DNA from: Microbacterium sp.
Lineage (GTDB): Bacteria; Actinomycetota; Actinomycetes; Actinomycetales; Microbacteriaceae
NCBI GenBank assembly: GCA_031277945.1
Contig: JAITLK010000001.1
Location: forward strand, 186,001 to 250,000
Direction of reading: 5' to 3'
DNA: 64,000 nucleotides
Of this stretch, positions 26,504 to 35,509 are shown in pieces (positions within the stretch are counted from its first letter, which is position 1; every line of letters begins with the position of its first letter). The position numbers and the translations under genes are program-made. Below the pieces are notes generated by a model. It was not told the origin of the DNA. It searched no databases and was given only the letters and a program-made list of their open reading frames with translations.

Positions 26504-27817
26504 TCACTGCATCGCGAACTCGACGTTGGCCTGGGCCTCGGCGAGTGCCGAAGCCGTATCGGCACCGCCGATGATCTGCGTCAGCGCCGCGCTGACGGCG
26601 TCACGTCCCTCGTAGTAGTAGGCGCCCGTGTTGTTGGACGGGACGTCCGCGCCGAACGCGACGACATCGGCGAAGATCTTCTGTCCGCCGAAGAACTCCG
26701 ACGGCTCCTGATAGACCGTCGACTCACCCGCGGGGATCCAGTTCGCCACCGCACCCGACTTGGGGAGGATCGTGTCGTAGAGCTCCGTGGATCCGGCGAA
26801 CGTGGAGGCGAGGAAGTCCGTGGCGAGATCGACATCGGCGTTCGCGCTGATCGCCCATGACGAGCCGCCGTTGGCGGAGTAGTTGGTGGCGCCGGAGACG
26901 CCGTCGAGCTTGGGCAGGTTCGTGATGGCCCACTTACCGGACTGATCCGCCGCAGACTGGATCGACCCGATGATCCAGATGCCGTTGACGGTGGCCGCGG
27001 CCGTGCCGTTCACCAGCGTCCCGATGTACTCGTCCCACGAGTTGACCTCGACCAGGATGCCGTCCTTCACCAGCTGCGTGTACACGTTGATCGCGGCTTC
27101 CAGCGTGGCGTTGTCGGTGATGGTGGGCTTGCCGTCGTCGTCGAACAGGCTCGCACCGGCGCTCTGCAGCATCATCATGATGAGGTCGGATGAACCCGCC
27201 TGGCCGGACAGCAGGGGCTTGCCGGTCTTGGCGAGCACCTCCTTCCCCTTCGCGATGAAGTCGTCCCACGTGATGTCCGTGAAATCTGCAACCGTGTACC
27301 CCGCCTGCTCCAGCACGTCGGTGCGGAGGGCGGTGACAGCGGTTCCGGCGTCGAAGGGAACCCCGTAGTTGGTGCCGTCGATGGTGGAGTACGCGGTCAC
27401 CGCCGAGGGGAACTCCGAGAAGTCGACAGCGTCGGCGGCGATCGGGCTGAACAGCTCGGGGTAGTTGATGCCGTTCTTCTGGAAGGCGTTGTTCTGCATC
27501 AGGAAGATGTCGGGCAGCTCGCCCGTCTGCCCCGACTGGGCGAGGGTGGTGAGCTTGGTCTGCAGGTCCTCCCACGGTGTCTCGATGATGTCGAGCGTGA
27601 AGTCCGGGTGATCCTTCTGGTAGATCTTCTCGGCCTCCTCCATCGCATAGATGTTGAAGGTCGGATCCCAGGTCCAGACGGTCAGCGTGTTGTCGTCGCC
27701 ACCGCCCGAGCCGGCATCTCCCGTGTTGTCGCCGCCGCCGGAGCAGGCACCGAGGGCGAGGGACAGGGGCAGGACGACCGCGAGGGTGGCGATCGTCCGC
27801 TTCGAAATGGAGCGCAT
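26504..27817 (-). CDS. Sugar ABC transporter substrate-binding lipoprotein
   Basis: The 437-residue protein is an extracellular solute-binding protein of the MalE type. The signal peptide MRSISKRTIATLAVVLPLSLALGAC ends in a lipobox, followed by a Gly/Asp-rich linker and the mature start LTVWTWDPTFNIYAMEEAEKIYQK. ATG 27817 has GGAAGGA 6-12 bases upstream; an in-frame extension to 27982 has no signal-like features. It is the first structural gene downstream of the LacI-type regulator and its candidate operator. With LacZ in the operon, a beta-galactoside is the likely ligand. Confidence 0.92.
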   Translation of the reverse strand: MRSISKRTIATLAVVLPLSLALGACSGGGDNTGDAGSGGGDDNTLTVWTWDPTFNIYAMEEAEKIYQKDHPDFTLDIIETPWEDLQTKLTTLAQSGQTGELPDIFLMQNNAFQKNGINYPELFSPIAADAVDFSEFPSAVTAYSTIDGTNYGVPFDAGTAVTALRTDVLEQAGYTVADFTDITWDDFIAKGKEVLAKTGKPLLSGQAGSSDLIMMMLQSAGASLFDDDGKPTITDNATLEAAINVYTQLVKDGILVEVNSWDEYIGTLVNGTAAATVNGIWIIGSIQSAADQSGKWAITNLPKLDGVSGATNYSANGGSSWAISANADVDLATDFLASTFAGSTELYDTILPKSGAVANWIPAGESTVYQEPSEFFGGQKIFADVVAFGADVPSNNTGAYYYEGRDAVSAALTQIIGGADTASALAEAQANVEFAMQ

Positions 27818-28075
27818 GAGTTTCCTTCCGGTGCTGTGATGCGAACGGTGCCCGAAGCACGATCCGCGGTGTCGTACCTCCCGCGCGGTGGTGGGCCGAT
27901 GCGGGATCACCGGAGCTCGTTCTCCGGTGAGGACTGCGAGTGTTGCGAGGGATGTGCCTGACGGGGTGATCGTGTCCGTCATCGGCGTTTCCGTGGGGAA
28001 GTGCCTACCGTCGTCGTGCGTTCCGGGCGCGACGGATCGGTGCGTTTCTGGCCAGTCTCTCCTTCATCGCAGTCT
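27818..28075 (-). promoter_or_regulatory. Long untranslated leader of the sugar operon
   Basis: Between the candidate operator and the lipoprotein start lie about 258 bases without a convincing gene. The only in-frame extension (to 27982) is arginine- and histidine-rich with no homology I recognise. I see no conserved riboswitch. The ribosome binding site is at the very end. Confidence 0.4.
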
Positions 28076-28095
28076 CTGGTACAGCGCTGTACCAG
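28076..28095. promoter_or_regulatory. LacI-family operator, perfect 20-bp palindrome
   Basis: CTGGTACAGCGCTGTACCAG is a perfect palindrome with the central CG step usual for LacI/GalR operators. It lies 104 bases downstream of the LacI-type regulator gene stop and upstream of the lipoprotein gene. A possible -10 TATCGT lies just upstream on the minus strand (about 28102-28107), so bound repressor would cover the start of transcription. Confidence 0.8.
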
Positions 28096-28199
28096 GAACG
28101 ATAGCGCACGATTCGCAGGTTCGCACCAGCGAATTTCTGTCGGGCTATGAATCCCTCATCATGTGCAAGTCTGGAGCGGGAAACCCGTGTGAGGGACTC

Positions 28200-29249
28200 C
28201 TATCGGGTCGTCGAGCGGACGACGATGTCCGACAGCGCAAGGTGCAGCGACGGGTCGGCCGCGGTGCCGTCGATCCGCGCGCGCAGCAGGTCGATCGCGG
28301 TGGGCGCGATCCACTCGAGCTGGGAGCTCATCGTGGTCAGGGGCGGCACCAGGTAGGCGGACTCGGCGATGTTGTCGAAACCCATCACCTGGACCTCCTC
28401 AGGAATGCGGATACCGCGCTCGCGAAGGGCGAAAACCGCACCGATGGCGATCGTGTCGCTGAGACAGATGAGCCCGTCGAAGGGGATTCCCGAGTCGATG
28501 ACGGCCGTCGCCGCACGGAACCCGGCGCTGATCGACCAGACGTAGCCGCTCACGCCAACCAGTCGCCCATCGAGCCGGCGACCCACCGAGGCGAGCGCCT
28601 CGGAGATGCCTCGGAGTCGCTGCTCGGCATTGCCCTCCGTGGCGGTGCTGATCGTGACCGGGTCATACGCGTGGTGCGCGCCGACGACGGCGATCGATGT
28701 GCACCCGCGCGACAGCAGGTACTCGGTGGCCGTGCGCGCATCGGCGATGTCGTCGGTCGTGACGTGGTCGGCGAAACCGAAGGTGTCCCGCGACCCCAGG
28801 CACACGAGCGGGTAATCGACGTGGAGGTCGGCCGGTGTCAATTGCTCATGCTCGGCCATGGAGAGCAGCAGACCGTCGGCGAAGTGCACATTGAACTGCT
28901 CCAGATAGGCGCGCGACGTCATCGGGCCGAAGCCCTCACCGAACGTCGTGACGTACGCGGTCAGCCCGCGTGCGCGTGCCGCCTCGACCACGTTCTCAGC
29001 GAGTTCTGCGAGGTAGGGAGCCTTCAGGGTGGGGACGGCGAGAGCGATGGCGTCGGTGCGACCGCGGGTCAGGTTGCGCGCGGCGACGTTGACCTTGTAG
29101 CCGAGTTCTTCCACGGACGCGAGCACCTTCGCCCGGGTGTCCTCCCCCATCCGCCCCGTGCCGTTGACGGCATTCGACGCGGTCTTGAGCGAGACTCCGG
29201 CGTGCTCGGCGACGGACTGCAGCGTGACGACACGGTTCGGACGGGGCAT
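28200..29249 (-). CDS. LacI family transcriptional regulator
   Basis: The 349-residue protein starts with a LacI helix-turn-helix (VTLQSVAEHAGVSLKTASNAVNGTGRMGEDTRAKVLASVEELGYKVN), then a hinge helix (AARNLTRGRTDAIALAV) and a periplasmic-binding-protein-like effector domain to the end (PFDGLICLSDTIAIGAVFALRERGI, VMGFDNI). GAAAGAGG lies upstream of ATG 29249. It is encoded directly before the sugar ABC/lacZ genes and the palindrome at 28076-28095, so it probably represses them until a galactoside-derived inducer is present. Confidence 0.93.
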   Translation of the reverse strand: MPRPNRVVTLQSVAEHAGVSLKTASNAVNGTGRMGEDTRAKVLASVEELGYKVNVAARNLTRGRTDAIALAVPTLKAPYLAELAENVVEAARARGLTAYVTTFGEGFGPMTSRAYLEQFNVHFADGLLLSMAEHEQLTPADLHVDYPLVCLGSRDTFGFADHVTTDDIADARTATEYLLSRGCTSIAVVGAHHAYDPVTISTATEGNAEQRLRGISEALASVGRRLDGRLVGVSGYVWSISAGFRAATAVIDSGIPFDGLICLSDTIAIGAVFALRERGIRIPEEVQVMGFDNIAESAYLVPPLTTMSSQLEWIAPTAIDLLRARIDGTAADPSLHLALSDIVVRSTTR

Positions 29250-29432
29250 GAGGGGCCTCTTTCACATTCGGGTCGACGATGCCGTGCGCAACGAGCACGG
29301 AGCAATGCCGCCCGGGCGAGCGGGTCTTCGCGGGGCTCGGTCTGCTCCGGAACAGCAGATCACGTCAGTGTGACGGCCGAGTGCCTGCCTCAACCATACG
29401 CCACGAGATTTGTGCCCGAGGGCCCGCACCGG

Positions 29433-29475
29433 ACGGGCGCACGACACCGGGTGCGTCCCGGTGCCGTGCGCCCGT
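29433..29475. terminator. Strong hairpin downstream of msrA
   Basis: A 19-bp stem with one mismatch pairs 29433-29451 with 29457-29475 around a 5-base loop. It begins 26 bases after the msrA stop codon on the minus strand and also isolates the LacI regulator gene from msrA. Confidence 0.8.
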
Positions 29476-29500
29476 CACGAGATCCACCGCCGTCTGCGGC

Positions 29501-30049
29501 TCAGGCCTCTGCGCGCCGCGGCAGCACCCACCCCGGACGGGCGAAGTGGCACGTGTATCCGTTCGGGATGCGCTCCAGGTAGTCCTGGTGCTCCGGCTCG
29601 GCCTCCCAGAACGCTCCGGCCGGCTCGATCGTGGTGACGGCCTTGCCCGGCCAGAGCCCGGATGCGTCGACGTCCGCGATGGTCTCGCGAGCGGTCCGCT
29701 CCTGCTCCGCGTTCAGCGGGAAGATGGCCGAGCGGTAGCTGGATCCGATGTCGTTTCCCTGACGGTCCAGCGTGGACGGATCGTGGATCTGGAAGAAGAA
29801 CGCCAGCAGGTCGCGGTAGGTCGTCTTGGTCGGATCGAAGACGATCTCGACGGCCTCGGCGTGCCCGGGGTGATTGCGGTACGTCGCGTGGTCGTTGCTG
29901 CCTCCGGTGTATCCCACCCGCGTGTCCAGCACACCGGGCTGCTTGCGGATGAGGTCTTCCATTCCCCAGAAGCAGCCACCCGCGAGAACTGCCGTGTCCG
30001 CCCCCTCACGCACGGTGATGCGGCCGTCGTCAGCGATTCCTTGGACCAT
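29501..30049 (-). CDS. msrA: Peptide methionine sulfoxide reductase A
   Basis: MsrA reduces methionine-S-sulfoxide in oxidised proteins. The 182-residue protein has the catalytic motif GGCFWGMED with the nucleophile Cys at about residue 26, the VGYTGG and [11 protein letters not shown] segments, and the conserved [16 protein letters not shown] region. AGGAGAGAAT precedes the ATG at 30049. No partner gene for MsrB is present, and the C-terminus lacks an extra MsrB domain. A terminator follows the gene, so it is probably monocistronic. Confidence 0.95.
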   Translation of the reverse strand: MVQGIADDGRITVREGADTAVLAGGCFWGMEDLIRKQPGVLDTRVGYTGGSNDHATYRNHPGHAEAVEIVFDPTKTTYRDLLAFFFQIHDPSTLDRQGNDIGSSYRSAIFPLNAEQERTARETIADVDASGLWPGKAVTTIEPAGAFWEAEPEHQDYLERIPNGYTCHFARPGWVLPRRAEA

Positions 30050-30168
30050 GATTCTCTCCTCGCTCCTGCGCTTTCGCAGGTTCCATCATCTCAACGCAGC
30101 AGCCCCTCATTTTGGTCCCGGTCGCGCAGATCGCCAGATCCGCGCTCAACATCTGCCGCGACAAGACG

Positions 30169-32538
30169 CTATGACGCGACGAGCGCAACACCGGGAGCCA
30201 CGAGATCGACGTGCGGACGTACGGAGATCAGCGTGTGAGATGCTCCCGAGACGCACTCCACGGCGGCCCCGCTCACCGCGGTCGTTCCCTCCAGCACCGA
30301 CGCCAGTCCCGCCGGCCCGAGGATCAGGAACACAGGTTGATCCGCCTCGCTGAACAGGCTGACGATCACGCGGTCGGATGCATCACAGAACTCCAGCACG
30401 GTGAGCAGCGCCTCACCGGCGATCCGGGCCGTCGCGGGATCGGAGCTGTCGACGGTGCCGCCGCGCACTTCCAGCGGCACGGAGCGCGAACGTGCCTTCA
30501 CCAGCGCGAGCGCGAGCCATGGACTGAGGTTGAGCACATCCGCGTCGATGAGCAGCAACTGTCGCAGATACCGTTCCTCGTCGGCACACCGCCGCTGCAC
30601 CTCAGGGTCCCGTGGATCCGCCGCACCCATCGCGATCTCCTCGAGCAGGGCGACGGAGGTGCGCGTCCCTACGCGGATCCATCTCTCCCTCGCAATGGTG
30701 AGGGCATTCTGCGCGGCCGCTGCGACATCGGCCTCGTAGGCCACCCACAGTTGCTCGCGATACGCGCCGACGGCGCGGGCCAGCACGGGAACGAACACGG
30801 CCCACCCGGCGAACAGCCCCAGCTGCGGAGCCGCGGCGACCAGCGCGATCAGAAAGGAGGACCCCGTCTCGATCGCAAGGTGCACCGAAGCCGCGACGAC
30901 GGCCGCCCCCAGACTCGCGAGAGCGACGATGAGGGGCACCCGAGTGGGATACGTCATCAGAAGGACCAGCGGAACCGTTCCCACCAATGCGGGGAAGAAC
31001 AACAGCGGTTCCCCGGCGTCGGCGATGACGGCAAACGGCACCAGGTACCCGACGGGCACCGAGGCGACCATCAGAGTCGTCATCCAGAGCGGAGCGACTC
31101 TGCGGCGATGAGAGAAGTACCACGCGAACACGGCAAGCGTGGCCAGTGACATCGACACCGCGACGCTGGTGATGGCAATGGCGGGCGACCGGAAGACGGA
31201 CAGGAGAAGGTCTGCGGCGAGGATGATGCTCGCCCAGATCCAGCAGCCGGCGGCTGCGATCACCCGTGCATCCAGCTCGGTGCCGTTGTCCCGCGGCACG
31301 GGGGAATCGTGCTGAACCGAACCCACCGCAGAGGTGAGGGTGACCGTCGTCCCCCGCCCGGGCCCGCTGTCGAGCGATACCGACACATTCGCCTCAGCGC
31401 ACCGCCGGAACACGGACTCAGCCAGACCGTGGCCCGGCACCGGTTCGCCGCCGAACCCGACGCCGTCATCGCTCACGGTGATCACCACGCCAGCAGTCCC
31501 CAGCTCCAACCGCAGCAGGACGCTGGCGGCGCCGGAGTGCTTCGCCGCGTTGGTGATGAGCTCGAACACCGCACGGACGATGGCCCGCGAGGCCTCCACG
31601 GGAAGCAGCGACTCGAAGCGCTCGAGATCCTGCTCGGACGGCCCCTCGTACACAACGGGCAACGCGGCTCCGTCCGCCACCGTGGTGACCAGCCGGGCGA
31701 GGCCGCCTTGTTCGTCGACCGACCTGCCTCCATCCCTCACCGAGGACCACTCGCCCGCTCCGGGAGAGACCGCTTCTTGTGCGAGACGACGGACGACGGC
31801 GGCGTCATGGGCGGCACGACGGCACACCGCGGCCACATCGAGACCCGATCGGAGACCCCGGGAGATGAGACTCAGCGTGTTGATGATCGTGTCGTGGAGG
31901 ACCCTCGCATCCTCGGCCATCTCACGCCCCGTGTCGCGTGCGATTCGTTCGGCGCGTGCACTGCGCCGTGCCAGCTCCGCTTGTTCGTCCGCGTGGTGGG
32001 CTGCATCATCGATCGTCCTCTTCATCGCACGTGCACCGACGAAGAGGATCGTGCCGAGCACGACCACCGTCAGGCGGGTGTGGAGCGGCCAGCCCGGACG
32101 GAGGGTGATCTGCAGCACGAGCTGAGCGACGAGAGCGCCGCCGCCGACGAGCAAGGCCGGACGCGGTCGAAGGATCAGCGTGGGTGTGGCGCACATGATT
32201 CCCGCAGTCCAGATGGCGGCGAACGCCAGCGACGAACGCCAGTCCGCTACAGCGGTGAGGTCAATGGCAGCGCCGGCGAACGTTCCGATCAGGCAGGGCA
32301 GCGCCGGGGCCCGAAGCAATGCGCACACCAGGCATCCCACCAGCAACGCGACATGCACGGCAACGACCCTCACCAGCGCCGGTCCCAGGGCGGCGTGGTC
32401 AGCCCCGGACGCGAGCGCGGCGAGGATGACGAACCCGTGCCAGACAGCGACTCCACCCAGCACGGAGCGCTGCATCGTGGCGTCGACGAGACGAGTCGTC
32501 GCGCGCGCCAATGCAGCTTCCGCCGGGGGGTCGGTCAT
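30169..32538 (-). CDS. Large membrane histidine kinase-like protein with duplicated architecture (1)
   Basis: The 789-residue protein has two similar halves. Half one: a membrane block (about 30-170), a dimerisation-type helix with the phosphoacceptor-like motif RVLHDTIINTLSLIS (about 212-226), and a GHKL ATPase with N-box ELITNAAKHS, DDGVGFGG and GHGLAES, then GPGRGTTV. Half two: a second membrane block (about 420-600), a helical region WIRVGTRTSVALLEEIA and a degenerate ATPase-like end without His or N/G boxes. EERYLRQL recurs in the divergent paralogue. No response regulator gene is adjacent. It may act as a kinase or as a GHKL switch protein; the signal is unknown. Confidence 0.75.
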   Translation of the reverse strand: MTDPPAEAALARATTRLVDATMQRSVLGGVAVWHGFVILAALASGADHAALGPALVRVVAVHVALLVGCLVCALLRAPALPCLIGTFAGAAIDLTAVADWRSSLAFAAIWTAGIMCATPTLILRPRPALLVGGGALVAQLVLQITLRPGWPLHTRLTVVVLGTILFVGARAMKRTIDDAAHHADEQAELARRSARAERIARDTGREMAEDARVLHDTIINTLSLISRGLRSGLDVAAVCRRAAHDAAVVRRLAQEAVSPGAGEWSSVRDGGRSVDEQGGLARLVTTVADGAALPVVYEGPSEQDLERFESLLPVEASRAIVRAVFELITNAAKHSGAASVLLRLELGTAGVVITVSDDGVGFGGEPVPGHGLAESVFRRCAEANVSVSLDSGPGRGTTVTLTSAVGSVQHDSPVPRDNGTELDARVIAAAGCWIWASIILAADLLLSVFRSPAIAITSVAVSMSLATLAVFAWYFSHRRRVAPLWMTTLMVASVPVGYLVPFAVIADAGEPLLFFPALVGTVPLVLLMTYPTRVPLIVALASLGAAVVAASVHLAIETGSSFLIALVAAAPQLGLFAGWAVFVPVLARAVGAYREQLWVAYEADVAAAAQNALTIARERWIRVGTRTSVALLEEIAMGAADPRDPEVQRRCADEERYLRQLLLIDADVLNLSPWLALALVKARSRSVPLEVRGGTVDSSDPATARIAGEALLTVLEFCDASDRVIVSLFSEADQPVFLILGPAGLASVLEGTTAVSGAAVECVSGASHTLISVRPHVDLVAPGVALVAS

Positions 32539-32738
32539 CCTCGGAGTCTAAGCCGAATGCCCGTGCCCAGCACGTGCGCTGGCCCGCCGACGCGCCCGCG
32601 GAGCGCCCTCCCCGGTCCCATCCGGTTCAGGCGCATCCGGTCCGCAGCTCAGGGAGGTCGTGACGAACCGTGAGGCGATCTCAGGGCATCTGTGCTCCTG
32701 ACTGGCACAGAAGCAGAACGTGCACTAAGAACGAAATC

Positions 32739-35087
32739 ATGAGCGTTGTGATCCACATGCTCCGCGTTCTCTTCACTCGCCTGCACGTGGAGCGCTCCGA
32801 GGCCATCGACACCGACCCGGACATCTGGGCTGCGGGTGCGTTCATGCGCGCTCTTTCCCGCGTCACCCTCGTCGGATGCGCGGCGCTGGCGTTCGCCGTC
32901 GCCCCGCTGGTCATCGTGCGGTTGGGATCTGCAGGATGCGCCTTCGCTGTGGCCGAGGCGATCCTCGGCGCGGTGATGGTGCTTGCGCTCGTGATTCCCC
33001 TGCCACCGGCACCGATCGCCCTCAGCGCGTTCGTTCTCGCCACGGCGATCCTGATGCAGGCGCCAGAGCTCGCCGCCCTCGCGTCCGCCGCGACCTGGCA
33101 GATGAACTTCGCGAGTTTCATGCTGGGTGCGCTCGTGCTCAGCGGCCTCGCGGTGCCTCTGACGCTCGCTGCCACCCTGGCCTGTTCGGTGGTGATCGCC
33201 ACCTCCCCGCATGGCGCAGACTCGCGATTCACCACCTCGCTGGTGCTGATCCAGGTCCTCATCGTGACGGTCACGCGTCTCGCCCTCGCCTCGCTGCTGC
33301 AATACGTCAACAGCACCGACCGCGCCATCGCGCGCAGCGAGAAGCAGCGAGAGGAGGCCGCCCTGCAGCGTCAAGCCCTCATGCAGATGAACGAACAGAT
33401 CCGTGTGCTCCACGACACCGCGATCAACACCCTTGGTGCGATTGCGAATGGGAACTCCGGTGTGAGCGACATGGCCCAGGTGCGCTCGCAGTGCTCCCGG
33501 GACGTCTCGCTGCTGCGGCGGCTGCGCGGTGAGCAGCTCGCCCTCGCGGAGGACGACATCATGGATGTCTTCTGCCAGCCTGGCCTCCGCGTCACCCGCA
33601 GGGGCGTGGATGATGAGCAGCTTCGCGCAGCGGCGCAGTACCTGACCCCCGAAGTGATTCGCGCCCTCGTCGGATGCGTCCGAGAAGCACAGACGAATGC
33701 GATGAAGCACTCCGGCGCGGATGAGGTCGAGATCACCGTGACGGTCACCGGCTCGGTCCTGCAGCTCCACCTGCGCGACGAGGGGCGGGGATTCGACGTG
33801 GCCACTGTGCTTCGCGGCACGCACCCCGACCACGAGGCACCAGCAACACATCCACGCAAGACGACCGGCTTCGTCTCCTCCATCCACGAGCGCGCTCGCG
33901 CGCACGGCTTCGCCGCCCGGGTGACGAGCACCCTGGGAACCGGAACGACCGTGCGGCTCGCGGTCCCGCTCCGCACCGACACGGACAGCGCCCCTCTCCC
34001 CCGCAAAGCCGGTGTCGTCGGCGCAGCGCCCCGCAGCATGACCACGAGAGGCGCCGCGACCACGCTCATCCGTCGGGCCGGCACGTTCTGGGCTGCGGGT
34101 GCCACCGTCGGCAGCGCGGTTCTGCTCGTGGCGGGCGCGACGAACCTCCATCTCGCACTGTTCCCGATGATCGGGTTCATGGTGCTCGCACTCGTGATCT
34201 TCTGGCGCACGCCGCCGGGGGCATCGCCCGGGGGGACGACGTTCTGGCTCACGCTGTGCACCTGCGCCGTGTATCTCCTCGCCGGTGCCGCCAACGAGTT
34301 CGGCATGCAGGGCTGGACGCAGTGGAACGCGATCGCATCGACGGCCCCGTACGTTCTCCTCCTCGCCCACGGTGTCGCCGCGCGACACCTGGCGCTCGCA
34401 GGCTCGATATGGGCACTCTGCATCGCCGTCACGGTGGGGAGCGTGGCCGCCGTGTCCGCCGACGCGGCCCTGGTCACGCTCACCGCCGGAGTCATTGCCC
34501 TCGCCGTGAGCGCGATGTGGAGCAGCATCCAAGCCCAGATCCTCCGCCTGAACCGTCAAGCCGCCTCGGCACGCGATGCACTCTTCCAAGCCCGCTTGAC
34601 CACTGAGCTCGCGGCAGGTGCACAGCGCATCCACCGGCGCTGGGTGGACGCCGGCCTCGACAACGCGGTCCGCCTGCTGTCTGCCATCGCAGACGGCGAT
34701 GTCGCCGCCGACCAGCCCGCTTCGCGTCAGGCGTGCATCGAGGAAGAGCGCTATCTGCGCCAGCTCTCCCAGATCGGTCCCGACCTCGTCCATCTGGGCC
34801 CGGAGCTCGTGCCCACTCTCCAGTACGCACGGGCGCACGGCATCGACTACACGCTGCGCGTGACCAGCGCCGATGCCGAGGACGACGCCGAGGCGCGCCG
34901 CATCTCCACCGAGATCATCGCGGGCCTGCAAGCGACGTCACCCAGCCAGCGGTTCACGGCCTCGGTGTTTCCCGCACACGACGGCCTCCGGCTCACGATG
35001 GTCCATGCCGCTGACCAGTGGCACCGTCCGCTGGATGTGATGGAACTCGTCTATGCCGGATCCGACAGCAGGTCCCTGATCCGTTGA
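32739..35087 (+). CDS. Large membrane histidine kinase-like protein with duplicated architecture (2)
   Basis: The 782-residue protein is a divergent paralogue of the neighbouring gene product with the same order of parts: a membrane block (about 45-190), a helix with RVLHDTAINTLGAIA, a GHKL ATPase with EAQTNAMKHS, DEGRGFD and LGTGTTVRL, a second membrane block (about 460-610), and a degenerate second catalytic region with EERYLRQLSQIGPDLVHLGPELVPTL. The second half lacks a phosphoacceptor His at the equivalent position. ATG 32739 has only a weak AAGAACGAA ribosome binding site; the next in-frame Met is 6 codons later. The 200-base divergent spacer implies shared control. No cognate response regulator is visible. 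Confidence 0.72.
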   Translation: MSVVIHMLRVLFTRLHVERSEAIDTDPDIWAAGAFMRALSRVTLVGCAALAFAVAPLVIVRLGSAGCAFAVAEAILGAVMVLALVIPLPPAPIALSAFVLATAILMQAPELAALASAATWQMNFASFMLGALVLSGLAVPLTLAATLACSVVIATSPHGADSRFTTSLVLIQVLIVTVTRLALASLLQYVNSTDRAIARSEKQREEAALQRQALMQMNEQIRVLHDTAINTLGAIANGNSGVSDMAQVRSQCSRDVSLLRRLRGEQLALAEDDIMDVFCQPGLRVTRRGVDDEQLRAAAQYLTPEVIRALVGCVREAQTNAMKHSGADEVEITVTVTGSVLQLHLRDEGRGFDVATVLRGTHPDHEAPATHPRKTTGFVSSIHERARAHGFAARVTSTLGTGTTVRLAVPLRTDTDSAPLPRKAGVVGAAPRSMTTRGAATTLIRRAGTFWAAGATVGSAVLLVAGATNLHLALFPMIGFMVLALVIFWRTPPGASPGGTTFWLTLCTCAVYLLAGAANEFGMQGWTQWNAIASTAPYVLLLAHGVAARHLALAGSIWALCIAVTVGSVAAVSADAALVTLTAGVIALAVSAMWSSIQAQILRLNRQAASARDALFQARLTTELAAGAQRIHRRWVDAGLDNAVRLLSAIADGDVAADQPASRQACIEEERYLRQLSQIGPDLVHLGPELVPTLQYARAHGIDYTLRVTSADAEDDAEARRISTEIIAGLQATSPSQRFTASVFPAHDGLRLTMVHAADQWHRPLDVMELVYAGSDSRSLIR

Positions 35088-35125
35088 CGCGACTCCCCGG
35101 ATCGCTGCAACGCCCGTAGGGGTGC

Positions 35126-35444
35126 TCAGGAGGCGGGTGAGCGGCGGAGCAGCCAGACGTTCCCGGTGGTCGTCGGCTCGTGCAGCAACTCGTCCAGCAC
35201 CTCGAGCGCAATCGCAAGGCCACGCCCCGACTCGGCCTGCTCCGACGGGAGCGAGACCCCGTCCCAGTCGATGAGCGCGGTGGCGCCGTATCGTCGATGC
35301 GGGCACGGACCTCCTGCGCGAACACGCTGACGGCGAGCGACACCCGCACACCCGGACCCCGTGGGCCACGATGGTGGTGACCACTTCGCTCACCGCGAGC
35401 AAGGACAGGGCACGGTCCTGGTCACTCACCGCGGCCGAGTCCAT
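35126..35444 (-). pseudogene. Anti-sigma-factor-like GHKL ATPase, two frameshifts
   Basis: Three frames on the minus strand join into one RsbW/SpoIIAB-like protein. Frame one, from ATG 35444, reads DSAAVSDQDRALSLLAVSEVVTTIVAHG; frame two reads VRVSLAVSVFAQEVRARIDD; frame three reads GATALIDWDGVSLPSEQAES, then GRGLAIALEVLDELLHE and TTTGNVWLLRRSPAS before the TGA at 35126-35128. The first shift coincides with a doubled GT near 35350-35360, the second with a one-base loss near 35285-35290. Restored, this is an N-box, G-box GHKL domain of normal order. It is either a decayed gene or two sequencing errors. The N-terminus may start further upstream. Confidence 0.72.
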
Positions 35445-35509
35445 CAGGAACGCGTTGAGATATATGCATAGGGCACGCCAACGGCCGCGGGTGCGTCACG
35501 GACGCGTGG

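Noticed and set aside
27818..27982. 55-residue N-terminal extension of the sugar-binding lipoprotein
   Set aside because: The signal peptide with lipobox and the ribosome binding site begin at 27817; an extension would bury the signal.
32649..34931. 760-residue antisense frame opposite the second sensor kinase
   Set aside because: Composed of Gly/Glu/His/Arg low-complexity sequence, no domain; the sense frame has kinase motifs and membrane helices.
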